A DNA stretch of 64,000 nt from Faucicola sp902506225 (GTDB lineage Bacteria > Pseudomonadota > Gammaproteobacteria > Pseudomonadales > Moraxellaceae), in the NCBI GenBank assembly GCA_902506225.1, contig LR733345.1, forward strand, positions 1 to 64,000. The letters run 5' to 3'. The notes under the pieces were generated by a model. That model worked only from the letters and a program-made list of their open reading frames with translations. It made no database searches and was not told where the DNA came from. The position numbers and the translations under genes were made by a program. Below are positions 1-7,186 of the stretch, piece by piece. Within the stretch, counting starts at the first letter, position 1. The number at the start of each line of letters is the position of its first letter.

Positions 1-49
1 CAACTTTGCTTTTAAATTCAGCATTGTGACGCTTACGAACTTTTGTCAT
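1..49 (-). CDS. IS3-family transposase OrfA, N-terminal fragment (runs off the window)
   Basis: Read on the minus strand from the ATG at 47-49, the frame gives MTKVRKRHNAEFKSKV and continues past base 1. The pattern of a basic start followed by a segment like 'R(H/Y)NAEFKSKVALEA' is the opening of the helix-turn-helix OrfA protein of IS3-family elements. Only 16 codons are visible, so the group within the family cannot be given. It is a different element from the dead IS3-like copy at 1995-3375, whose OrfA begins MTKKRTEYSGSFKAEA. Confidence 0.75.
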   Translation of the reverse strand, partial: MTKVRKRHNAEFKSKV

Positions 50-131
50 TAGATAGACCTCTTTGCTTAAGGGCTATTCTATCTTATTTACCACGATTTT
101 TTGGTCTAGTTTTCTGGGAGTATTATAGGCA
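1..131 (-). mobile_element. End of an IS3-family insertion sequence
   Basis: About 80 bases separate the orfA start (49) from the next gene. On the minus strand this stretch begins near base 131 with TG and contains ACTCCCAGAAAACTAGACC at about 103-121, which resembles the terminal inverted repeats of IS3/IS150-type elements (a TG end, then 'ACTCCCAAAAA.TAGAC'). The outer boundary at about 131 is an inference from that TG. The rest of the element lies outside the window, so neither the partner repeat nor a target duplication can be checked. Confidence 0.55.
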
Positions 132-1938
132 GTCTTTTATTCAGTCATTGCAAGAAATTCTGTTGGCTGCTAGCGATGAAAGAAAATTAGTTGTTAAGTC
201 TTTGAACTGCGACATGCAAAATTTTATTGCAACGGTTGAAGTGAAAAGATTTCAGGATCATTCCTTATTCAAGGAAAAATACCATAAGCTCAATAGTTTA
301 CTCAGTTTAGAGTTTTCAAAAGACACAGTCGGCCAAATTAATTCTCAGAACTTAATAGCAGAAATGAGAAATTTAATTAGTGAAAACCCATCATTAACCT
401 ATGCATCAGTGAAAATAGATGCGTTAGAAGCTCGATGGCACGTGTTCTCTGGGAATTCAAAAGAGGCTGTTAAGTTATATCAAAAAGCATTTGATAACAG
501 CTTATTTAGTTGTGGGGATACATTACCAAATTTGATTAAAGAATGCTTAGCTGCTACCGCTTATTTGCAGTCATTCGAAAAAAGCAAGTTTAATACAAGT
601 TTTTTAAGTCATTTAAAAATTGCCTGCACCAATTTTGGTTACGATATGGCTGCTGTTGATATAGAGCCTCATTTAAAAAAAGAAAGAGAAAATAAATCCA
701 AGAATAGAATACTCTCAGCTTACACCGTTGCAGATTGGGAAGAACAGATGTGGGCTAAGTACTTTCAATGGATTTTCTCTAGTGAAATTTGCTTTCCTGA
801 TGTTGAATACTCGTCTTTGCCTGCCGAAATACCATATTTTTCCTATAAAAATCTAAATATTCCCAAGCCAGATTATAAAAATTCTAATAATAAAATCACT
901 CTGTTTAATAGAAAAATGCCTCAGTTAGTAGGTTATAGTTGGTTGCATGGCATGCCTGGAGAGTTACAGGACAGATATCTGAAGTTCGTTAAAAAGCTGC
1001 TTGATAATGGAGCCAGTGTAAATCAGCTATCTGGCAACAATGAGTCTGCACTGCTAATTGCACTTGAAAAAATGGATTTAAAGGATGTTACTCAATGGTT
1101 TCTTTATCAAATAGAATGTCATAAATTGATGAAAAAAACTCAAAATATATTGCCAGAATCAGACTTAAAAGAGAAAGAGTTATACTACTTTAACACACAG
1201 GATCGCACGCTATTTGATTTATTAACAGCACATGACTATCAGCAAAAATACACAAAAAAGGTGGTTAATCAAATCACTTCACCTTTAGAAAAATTTCCTT
1301 TAATGCAAGCAGTTAGAACAGGTAGACCAGACGTGGTTCAAACTATACTAAAAATGGGTGCTGAAGTTGATAAAACTAACTTTGAAATGAGAACACCGTT
1401 GTATGAATGCCTGTTAATGCTGAAGGACTTAAAAAAAAGTGATAATAATTTTAATAGAGCAGAATCATTCATTCGTAGTGAAGTATTTTTGTATGATAAG
1501 CCTATACTTGAAAGTATAAGACGTATGAATGCATATACACAGCTCGATGATATTCTTTACAGCGATATCTGGGAAAACTCGCTTAGAATTGTAAGTAAAT
1601 CAGAACAAGATAAGCAAGCAATAGCAAAATTTTTAACTATCCTAGAAAATTTTAAACTTGAGATTTTTAGAAAGTATACATCCGTTGAAAACTTAAAAGA
1701 AATTTTAAGGTTATTAGTTAACGCAGGAGCTGATGTAAATCATAGTCATAGCCAAGGTTCAATTAAAGATTTCACCCCATTAATGCAAGCTGTAATTATT
1801 AATGATTTTGAACTTTTTAATCTACTTAAAGAAGCGAACGGAGATCTAACTAAAAACTTTACCATAGACGATGACGAGGTAAAGAATTCAATCCAATATT
1901 TAAAGAAGCATTTTAACAGCAATCGAATAACCTTATAA
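43..1938 (+). CDS. Ankyrin-repeat protein, 5' end replaced by an IS end
   Basis: 631-codon frame opened by a TTG at 43. The product is mostly helical and has no signal peptide. At least three ankyrin-type units are visible: around residues 305-345 (LLDNGASVN), 415-460 (plus ILKMGAEVD) and 545-605 (LLVNAGADVN, then TPLMQA). Ankyrin repeats mediate protein-protein binding; no catalytic motif is seen, so the function is unknown. The first ~30 codons lie within the IS3 end, and the TTG overlaps the IS orfA start, so the native N terminus has probably been lost and what remains is a chimeric frame or a 5'-truncated pseudogene. A native internal start cannot be excluded. Very AT-rich compared with the core genes further right, which fits acquired DNA. 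It lies upstream of the kinase/regulator pair but is separated from it by another IS. Confidence 0.6.
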   Translation: MSLDRPLCLRAILSYLPRFFGLVFWEYYRQSFIQSLQEILLAASDERKLVVKSLNCDMQNFIATVEVKRFQDHSLFKEKYHKLNSLLSLEFSKDTVGQINSQNLIAEMRNLISENPSLTYASVKIDALEARWHVFSGNSKEAVKLYQKAFDNSLFSCGDTLPNLIKECLAATAYLQSFEKSKFNTSFLSHLKIACTNFGYDMAAVDIEPHLKKERENKSKNRILSAYTVADWEEQMWAKYFQWIFSSEICFPDVEYSSLPAEIPYFSYKNLNIPKPDYKNSNNKITLFNRKMPQLVGYSWLHGMPGELQDRYLKFVKKLLDNGASVNQLSGNNESALLIALEKMDLKDVTQWFLYQIECHKLMKKTQNILPESDLKEKELYYFNTQDRTLFDLLTAHDYQQKYTKKVVNQITSPLEKFPLMQAVRTGRPDVVQTILKMGAEVDKTNFEMRTPLYECLLMLKDLKKSDNNFNRAESFIRSEVFLYDKPILESIRRMNAYTQLDDILYSDIWENSLRIVSKSEQDKQAIAKFLTILENFKLEIFRKYTSVENLKEILRLLVNAGADVNHSHSQGSIKDFTPLMQAVIINDFELFNLLKEANGDLTKNFTIDDDEVKNSIQYLKKHFNSNRITL

Positions 1939-2220
1939 GTAGGGACATATATCAGAACTTTGGGTAGTGTTCAAAAGACTGTGTCATTTTATATTCACAA
2001 TAGAAGGTGACCCCTGCTGTCAACAACGGAATAAAACACTTGGTAGATTATGTCAGGCAGCCTGACGATAAAAGTCCTAGAAACCCCCGCAGGTGACTTA
2101 AATCCTAACCCTTTTTGTATTCGTTGACGGTTGTAAAAAATCTCAATATATCTGGTCACATCAACGATGGCTTGATGACGAGTTTCATAAATTTTATGGT
2201 AAACAAGCTCGTTTTTTCTT

Positions 2221-2235
2221 GCGAAGCAGTGCTTC
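2221..2235. repeat. Short partial copy of the palindromic element
   Basis: GCGAAGCAGTGCTTC matches the hairpin core of the full copies. In the transposase frame it adds about five codons between ESFLG and KNELVYH, without breaking that frame. A further, more degenerate candidate lies at about 2609-2640, where GAGGGGTACTGCTCCGCAAG replaces codons after APN. Confidence 0.5.
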
Positions 2236-2275
2236 TCACCCAAGAAGCTCTCAATAGGGGCATTATCGTAGCATG

Positions 2276-2336
2276 AACGAGGAATAGCAAAGCACTGCTT
2301 TGCCCGAGTGCAAGGCGAAGGCTATGCCTGAGTACC
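2276..2336 (-). repeat. Palindromic short interspersed element, full copy 1
   Basis: Minus-strand reading from 2336: GGTACTCAGGCATAGC, then TCGCCTTGC, then CGGGCAAAGCAGTGCTTTGC, then TATTCCTC. The core GCAAAGCA-C-TGCTTTGC (2287-2303) is a perfect 8-bp inverted repeat. It interrupts the dead transposase between codons for MSRKG and SCYDNAP. The same ~60-base pattern recurs in the opposite orientation at 3026-3086. Confidence 0.75.
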
Positions 2337-3025
2337 TTTTCGGCTCATAGAACCAGCAAAGCCATGCTTTTGAATGATTTGGCGGTATTGATGACTGCAA
2401 TACTAGCTACCTCGGTCAGAATGCATAATTAAGCCTTTTGCAGGGCGTTTATACCTGATGGCATTATTCAACGCTTGGCACACTAAATCCGCTGCCATTC
2501 GCTTGTTTAAAGCATAGCCTACAATCTCTTTGCTTGCTATACAGGTCTTTGACCGCTGTCAAGTACACCCAGCCTTCATTTGTCCAGATATAGGTAATGT
2601 CGCTGACCTGAGGGGTACTGCTCCGCAAGAATCTTTTCGATGTTAGGAGCTACCACGTCAAATTGCTGTTCTAGCAAATTTGGATAAACAGGCTTATTAT
2701 GATTTGAGTCAGTGGTGACTTTAAATCGTTTGTGGCGTTTGCAGTAAATCCCATGTTCTTGTTTAATATGAAGCACCATGTAGGGGCTAATATTATGTCC
2801 TTGGCTGATTAGATATTGATGTAGCCGTTCATGCCCATAGCTTTCTTTGGTGTCAATGTGGGCTGATTTGACTAAAATTTCACAACGATTATGGTGCTGT
2901 TTGCGTTTGCTAATCCCACGATTAAGCCAGTCATAGTAGCCCGATATTGATACGTCAAATAGCTTTGCTATGCGAGTCAGGCTGAACTGTAACCGATTTT
3001 GCTGCATGAAGGCGTACTTGGCTAT

Positions 3026-3086
3026 TGGTACTCAAGCATAGCTCTCGCCTTGCGTCGGAGCGAAGCAGTGCTTCGCTTATCCCTCC
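3026..3086 (+). repeat. Palindromic short interspersed element, full copy 2
   Basis: Plus-strand reading: GGTACTCAAGCATAGC, then TCGCCTTGCG, then a perfect hairpin core GCGAAGCA-G-TGCTTCGC (3060-3076), then TTATCCCTC. It aligns base for base with copy 1 over about 60 positions with scattered changes; several lie in the hairpin arms and are compensatory (G-C in this copy, A-T in copy 1). It sits between the OrfA and OrfB parts of the dead IS3-like element. Confidence 0.75.
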
Positions 3087-3374
3087 TCATTGGCAAAGTA
3101 CGCCGTTGCCTTTTTTAAGATTTCTCGTTCTTCTTAAGCGATTTTGAGTTGTTTTTTAAGGTCTTTGATTTCATCCAAGGCGGCTATAAGTTCAGGGTTA
3201 TAGTTTGTGTGCCTGCAAGTACACCGCTTTCAGCCTTTCTGTGCCAGTTCGCTAATGTGTTCATCGGTATGCCGAGTTTTTTGGCGGTTTGGCTGATATT
3301 GTCTTTATTTTCTTTGATTTTGGCGATGGCTTCAGCTTTGAAACTTCCACTGTATTCTGTTCTTTTCTTGGTCA

Positions 3375-3407
3375 TGGTAAACTACTGTTTAGGTTATTAG
3401 TTTACCA
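3375..3407 (-). promoter_or_regulatory. 10-bp inverted repeat at the start of the dead IS orfA
   Basis: TGGTAAACTA (3375-3384) and TAGTTTACCA (3398-3407) are perfect inverted copies separated by 13 bases. They touch the orfA start codon. This could be a hairpin that lowers translation of transposase mRNA entering from outside, or an operator; the sequence alone does not decide. Confidence 0.4.
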
Positions 3408-3696
3408 AATATTTTCTTCCGTTTTTTTCAGCATACATCAAACCAAGAAGCTGCTAATTTTCTTGCTGACCAACATTGGCAGACTAACGTACTGAATAAA
3501 ATAAAACTAATAACCGATTTAAGTAGACCAGTGTGCCTTGGATTATCTATTTGTGAACATAATCGCTTCACTGGGACACGAAATTAATGAAAAGAAAATT
3601 GAAGAACAAAGCAAATAAATAATAAGATTTAAAATAGCTGACCCTTCTTAAATCCCTTAGTGACTAATTCACTCAATTTATGTCTAGACAAAATAT
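3408..3696. other. AT-rich spacer between the dead IS and the kinase gene
   Basis: No complete gene is visible. A short open frame at 3523-3618 (plus strand, ending LGHEINEKKIEEQSK then TAA) reads like the tail of a protein whose front has been lost, but it lacks a start codon and is too short to assign. No clear promoter for the downstream kinase was recognised. Confidence 0.3.
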
Positions 3697-5337
3697 ATGA
3701 AAAATTTAACTTTTAAAGTCGTATCAATATCTTTTCTGATTTCTTTAAGCATATTTTTTGTAATTAGCTATTTTTCTTTTCTATCCTACCAGACTTCTAT
3801 GTCAAGGGTCTTAAATATTGAAAAAGGAATTATCGGTGAATTTTTACCCTATAAGATTTCCGCAGCTATGATGAATCACGAATCAAAAGAAACCATTCAA
3901 AAGATGATTGATTCTAATAAACGAGTTTTCAATATCATTATCACTGACTGTCCTCTTTTATCGAATGAATGTAGCAATCAGAAAATTTTATTTACTCAAA
4001 ATAATTTTAATGATACTTCTTTGTTAAAAGGTGAAAGTTGGTTTCCTTTAAGAAATCCGCCACCTCTTTATAGTGAGAAGCTATTGCAAAATTATAAAAC
4101 AGGAAATTTTGCCGATAAGCAAACTACTAATGAAGGAGATGTAATAGGAAGAGTGTATGTTCTTGAACGTCAAGACATGAAACAAAGAACGCTTTTAAAC
4201 ACCCTAGCGTTTAGAATAAATAAATGGCTAGAAAGGCTAAAAACCGGTAAATTTTCAAACGATGCTTATATGTATGACAAAAATGCTGGATTATCCTTAC
4301 TATTGTTCTTCATTTTCTGTAGTTTAGGATGGTTACAAAATAAAAGAACGAATGAAAAATTAGAAAGTACTAAATCAATCTCGCAGCTAAGAGAAGAAAA
4401 TAGTCTATTAAAAAATGAACAAACGCAACTTTCCTTAAATATTGCAAGCCTACAACAATATAAAGAAGGCCAAGAGGAAGAATTAAGGAAACTTTCTCTT
4501 GCGAAAGAAGGATTAATCAAAGAACATGAAACTTTAATCGAGAAGTATAATTTTATTCTAAATTATACAATGGCAAACAAGTATTTGTTAGAAAGTGAAT
4601 TTACAGCCCCTTTAAATAATCAAATTCAAAAACTTAACTTGATTATCGAAGGTCTGGCTAAGAGAGTATTTTACGATACTAAAGATGCCTTACACGACAT
4701 CAATAAAGCACCTATTCTGAGGGATGAAAACATATTTTTAGAGCAAGATATAAAGATACTTCATGATAAGCTAATCAAATCAAGAGACACATTACAGTGG
4801 ACTACTGATAATGTTCGAAAACTTACCAACCTAGGGATTGAGAAATTTAACTTGAAAGATGAATTAATTGATTTCTTTCAAAAACTTCCACCAATGGCAA
4901 GTGCAGATAGTATAGAGATTAGTTTCACGTTAGATAATGATCAACCTATGTTTATAGTGGCAAATCCCTATCATATTAGGGCAATTGTCAAAAATGTTCT
5001 TTATAATTCAATTTCAGCTTTAAATGATATCAAATATATTGAATATTATTCAAACCCTGATGAGTTTAAAGGTAATATAGCTGTCAGTTGTGGCCAATTT
5101 GATTCGGATTATTGTTATATTCAAATTAGCGATGATGCAGGGGGCGTTCCAGAAAACTTTATTGAAAACCTATACGTTTCGAACGAAAAGGTTAATCCCG
5201 ATAGTGGCAAATTAGAAGGTAACGGAAGTGTCATAGTAAATTCATACTTATCTATGTACAACGCTAAAGTCCTAAAAAGAAATACTGAAAATGGTTTCGA
5301 AGTAAAATTTCTATTTTTAATAAACAGGGATAATTAA
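3697..5337 (+). CDS. Membrane sensor histidine kinase (divergent)
   Basis: 546 residues. TM1 at about 8-30, an extracytoplasmic segment of about 165 residues, TM2 at about 197-213, then a long coiled coil (about 215-290) leading into a helical dimerisation region. His333 in the context ALHDINKAP is the best phospho-acceptor candidate; it resembles the H-box HE(L/I)(R/N)xP but carries one extra residue. The C-terminal ATPase part has an N-box-like helix (IVKNVLYNSISAL) and a G1-like ISDDAGGVPE, followed by a weak G2 (GKLEGNGSV). This predicts an inner-membrane kinase that senses an extracytoplasmic or membrane signal. One base separates its stop from the next gene, the receiver-RelE protein, which should be its partner. 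Strongly AT-rich. The divergent H and G2 boxes leave some doubt about catalytic activity. Confidence 0.75.
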   Translation: MKNLTFKVVSISFLISLSIFFVISYFSFLSYQTSMSRVLNIEKGIIGEFLPYKISAAMMNHESKETIQKMIDSNKRVFNIIITDCPLLSNECSNQKILFTQNNFNDTSLLKGESWFPLRNPPPLYSEKLLQNYKTGNFADKQTTNEGDVIGRVYVLERQDMKQRTLLNTLAFRINKWLERLKTGKFSNDAYMYDKNAGLSLLLFFIFCSLGWLQNKRTNEKLESTKSISQLREENSLLKNEQTQLSLNIASLQQYKEGQEEELRKLSLAKEGLIKEHETLIEKYNFILNYTMANKYLLESEFTAPLNNQIQKLNLIIEGLAKRVFYDTKDALHDINKAPILRDENIFLEQDIKILHDKLIKSRDTLQWTTDNVRKLTNLGIEKFNLKDELIDFFQKLPPMASADSIEISFTLDNDQPMFIVANPYHIRAIVKNVLYNSISALNDIKYIEYYSNPDEFKGNIAVSCGQFDSDYCYIQISDDAGGVPENFIENLYVSNEKVNPDSGKLEGNGSVIVNSYLSMYNAKVLKRNTENGFEVKFLFLINRDN

Positions 5338-5338
5338 T

Positions 5339-6259
5339 ATGAATAATATTGTCTTACTTGATGATGAACAGGAAATCTTAGAGCAATTTTCTGGTTTTGT
5401 AAAAAATATGGGATATACTCCTTACACTTGTCGAAACATTTCGGAAGTGTTGAGAGTAAGAGATGAAATTTATGCACGAGATGAACGCATAACCCTTTTT
5501 ATTTTAGATCATGAACTGGGTGGAGAAACTAGTTTAAAATTACTTAGACTTTTTGATAAGAAAAATTTCCAAGATTATAAAAACAAATTTATTGTTGCAA
5601 CTGGTCATGCAAAAGATGAAATAACCCATGATTATGCAAAATTTGGTTCTATGGGCCACTTAATAAAGCCTATCCATGAAAATCAATTTAGGCAGACAGT
5701 ACAGCATACGATTAAAAGAATTGAATATGCTGAAGCACAAAGAGAAGACTGGGAATCTGCTTTTGAATTACTCGAAAGCGAAGGGTTAATTGATTCAGTG
5801 GATGAATTAAAGAAAAATAATGAGGAAATTAACAGTCAATATCTTGCTCTGAAACAAATATATGATGACCTAGTAGAGGATCTAAAAGATAAAAATGGTG
5901 AAGACATTGCTAAAGCCTATGAATCTGCTGGTAATTCAATTAACCGTATTTCTGGAGGATTTAATTTAATTTTTGATATTAACCAGAACTTAAAACTTAG
6001 TGATAGATTTACCGAGGATGCAAAAGAGGTGTACGGCACTAATAAAATCTTATTCTTTAGCCTTTTAAATTATATGAGACGTATCGATGACGCTCCTCTG
6101 TCTTATCGTATTAAATATTTAACTAGCACAAAAGGCTTATACGAATATAGAACTGGTAGAGACTATCGTCTCTATTTTACTAAAACGGATAACAAAATTC
6201 AGTTAGAACGTTTTGGTCATAAAAATATACAAGAAAAAATAATTGAAACTTATCGTTAG
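5339..6259 (+). CDS. Response regulator with a RelE/ParE-like C-terminal domain
   Basis: 306 residues. Residues 1-120 form a receiver domain with all landmark residues: Asp8/Asp9, phospho-acceptor Asp57 (ILDHELGG), Thr88 (VATGH) and Lys110 (LIKPI). Residues 130-200 are a charged helical linker. Residues about 222-300 look like the RelE/ParE toxin fold: helix, helix, then L-x-KGLYEYR-x-G-x-DYRLYF, a strand KIQLERFGHK and a final helix. Arg271, Arg274 and Arg277 occupy places where this fold often carries catalytic or RNA-contacting basic residues. No DNA-binding output domain is present. A good ribosome-binding site (AGGGAT) precedes the ATG, and the gene starts one base after the kinase stop, so the two are co-translated. 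The receiver call is strong; the RelE-like call is a motif inference, and toxin activity is unproven. Confidence 0.78.
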   Translation: MNNIVLLDDEQEILEQFSGFVKNMGYTPYTCRNISEVLRVRDEIYARDERITLFILDHELGGETSLKLLRLFDKKNFQDYKNKFIVATGHAKDEITHDYAKFGSMGHLIKPIHENQFRQTVQHTIKRIEYAEAQREDWESAFELLESEGLIDSVDELKKNNEEINSQYLALKQIYDDLVEDLKDKNGEDIAKAYESAGNSINRISGGFNLIFDINQNLKLSDRFTEDAKEVYGTNKILFFSLLNYMRRIDDAPLSYRIKYLTSTKGLYEYRTGRDYRLYFTKTDNKIQLERFGHKNIQEKIIETYR

Positions 6260-6272
6260 TACTTCATTTTCA

Positions 6273-6347
6273 ATTAACGAAGGTAGAGGTGGTGGCAGCT
6301 TTACGTTGGGCAGGGTTTAGTTCGTCAAGCAAGTTATTGATGGTCAT
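6273..6347 (-). pseudogene. 5' stump of a UvrD/Rep-type helicase gene
   Basis: From the ATG at 6345-6347 the minus strand reads MTINNLLDELNPAQRKAA, then TTSTFV and a stop. 'LLDxLNPAQRxAA' is the very start of UvrD/PcrA/Rep superfamily 1 helicases, just ahead of the Walker A region. Homology ends at about 6279, where the AT-rich sequence following the response regulator begins. This is a truncated gene and probably marks one junction of the left-hand island or of a deletion. Confidence 0.7.
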
Positions 6348-6580
6348 AGTAAAGGAAATTGGCTAATAAGCATTGGTTTAGGCTAACAAACTATATAGAT
6401 GTTGTCTAATTATATTCTTGATGTGTTAGATTGATAAATCACTTTTATAGGCGTATTCGTATTGGATTTTTGTTCTATTCAACAAATATGTGCGACTTAG
6501 ATTTACTTAAAAGAATGTTGGATTTCATTAAATATCCAAATTCACGGTCGGGGTCAGTTTAAAAATTTGTAAAAAATGCG

Positions 6581-6613
6581 TGGTCACAAAATGGTCACGT
6601 TTTGGTCACGGTC
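6581..6613. repeat. Three 11-bp direct repeats (TGGTCAC iterons)
   Basis: TGGTCACAAAA, TGGTCACGTTT and TGGTCACGGTC follow each other without gaps. The invariant heptamer recurs every 11 bases, about one helical turn, as expected for a protein-binding array. The surrounding stretch 6348-6714 has no recognisable gene and is AT-rich. Confidence 0.55.
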
Positions 6614-6714
6614 TAAAATTTTGCAAAAAATTGATTAGTTAAATTAACAAAGCACCTTTAGTAAAAAAAGGAGCACAAAGCTTGAAAGCCTTGATATAGG
6701 CGGAATTTCAGACA

Positions 6715-6745
6715 ATAAAAAAGCCTAACTATTAAGTTAGGCTTT
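6715..6745 (-). terminator. Rho-independent terminator of tRNA-Gly
   Basis: On the minus strand: AAAGCCTAACT, loop TAAT, AGTTAGGCTTT, then a T-rich run. It begins 9 bases after the CCA end of the tRNA. Confidence 0.8.
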
Positions 6746-6753
6746 CTTGAATT

Positions 6754-6829
<76 letters not shown>

Positions 6830-6882
6830 ATTAGGTAGTCAACTAGCAATTTTGAATGTTTGTTGCGTTGTTGTGGATGCGT

Positions 6883-6910
6883 ATTATAAGGATTTTTGAC
6901 ACCGCGTCAA
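6883..6910 (-). promoter_or_regulatory. Sigma-70 promoter for tRNA-Gly
   Basis: On the minus strand, TTGACG (6905-6910), a 16-base spacer, then TATAAT (6883-6888). Transcription would begin near 6876, about 47 bases before the mature tRNA 5' end. The remaining AT-rich bases up to the next gene (6911-7186) contain only the candidate promoter noted for the M48 protease. Confidence 0.75.
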
Positions 6911-7099
6911 GCGTTTTTGCAAAAAAAATTTAAAAAAATACGTTTTTTTAATTTTAACTATTTTTTTATTGCAAAGTAGCTTTTTTATCTGTCTATTCTC
7001 TATTAATTTTTTCCTTTCTATCCATAGTTATTAGCTTGTTTTATCACACTCTGAAACACACCACGTATCTATCGTTACGCAATTACTGCAAATCTCAGC

Positions 7100-7128
7100 A
7101 GATTGTTTTTTAATGACTTCGCTATAAT
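7100..7128 (+). promoter_or_regulatory. Candidate promoter for the M48 protease gene
   Basis: A consensus -10 TATAAT (7123-7128) with a weak -35 region. It lies about 60 bases before the ATG and gives a leader with the ribosome-binding site TGGAGA. Confidence 0.45.
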
Positions 7129-7186
7129 GCGTTTAAACTTGCTATTTCTCTTGGTCCTTTTTGCTGTTTTTGGAGATAACGATAAG

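Larger units (their letters stand above)
1995..3375 (-). pseudogene. Dead IS3-family transposase (orfA + orfB) broken by shifts, a stop and small insertions
   Basis: OrfA (3375 down to 3184) starts MTKKRTEYSGSFKAEA and has the IS3 helix-turn-helix. OrfB pieces follow at 3007-2576 (MQQNRLQFSLTRIAKLFDVS) and 2243-1995 (KNELVYHKIYETRHQAI). Between them other frames still spell the DDE core: VSDITYIWTNEGW near 2595-2560, HSDRGS with an in-frame TAG in place of Gln near 2410, and NAPIESFLG near 2260-2235. Damage includes a 4-base insertion near 2540, the TAG, and short palindromic insertions near 2221, 2280-2336, 2609-2640 and 3026-3086. It cannot make an active transposase. The outer IS ends were not identified with confidence. 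Confidence 0.85.

Noticed and set aside
3149..3495. Plus-strand frames of 83 and 68 codons over the dead IS
   Set aside because: They are the antisense of the IS orfA coding sequence and its leader; the minus-strand reading has clear transposase homology.
6541..6640. Possible integrase C terminus around the TGGTCAC repeats
   Set aside because: Short frames exist but lack the tyrosine-recombinase motifs and have no start; the repeat array explains the pattern better.
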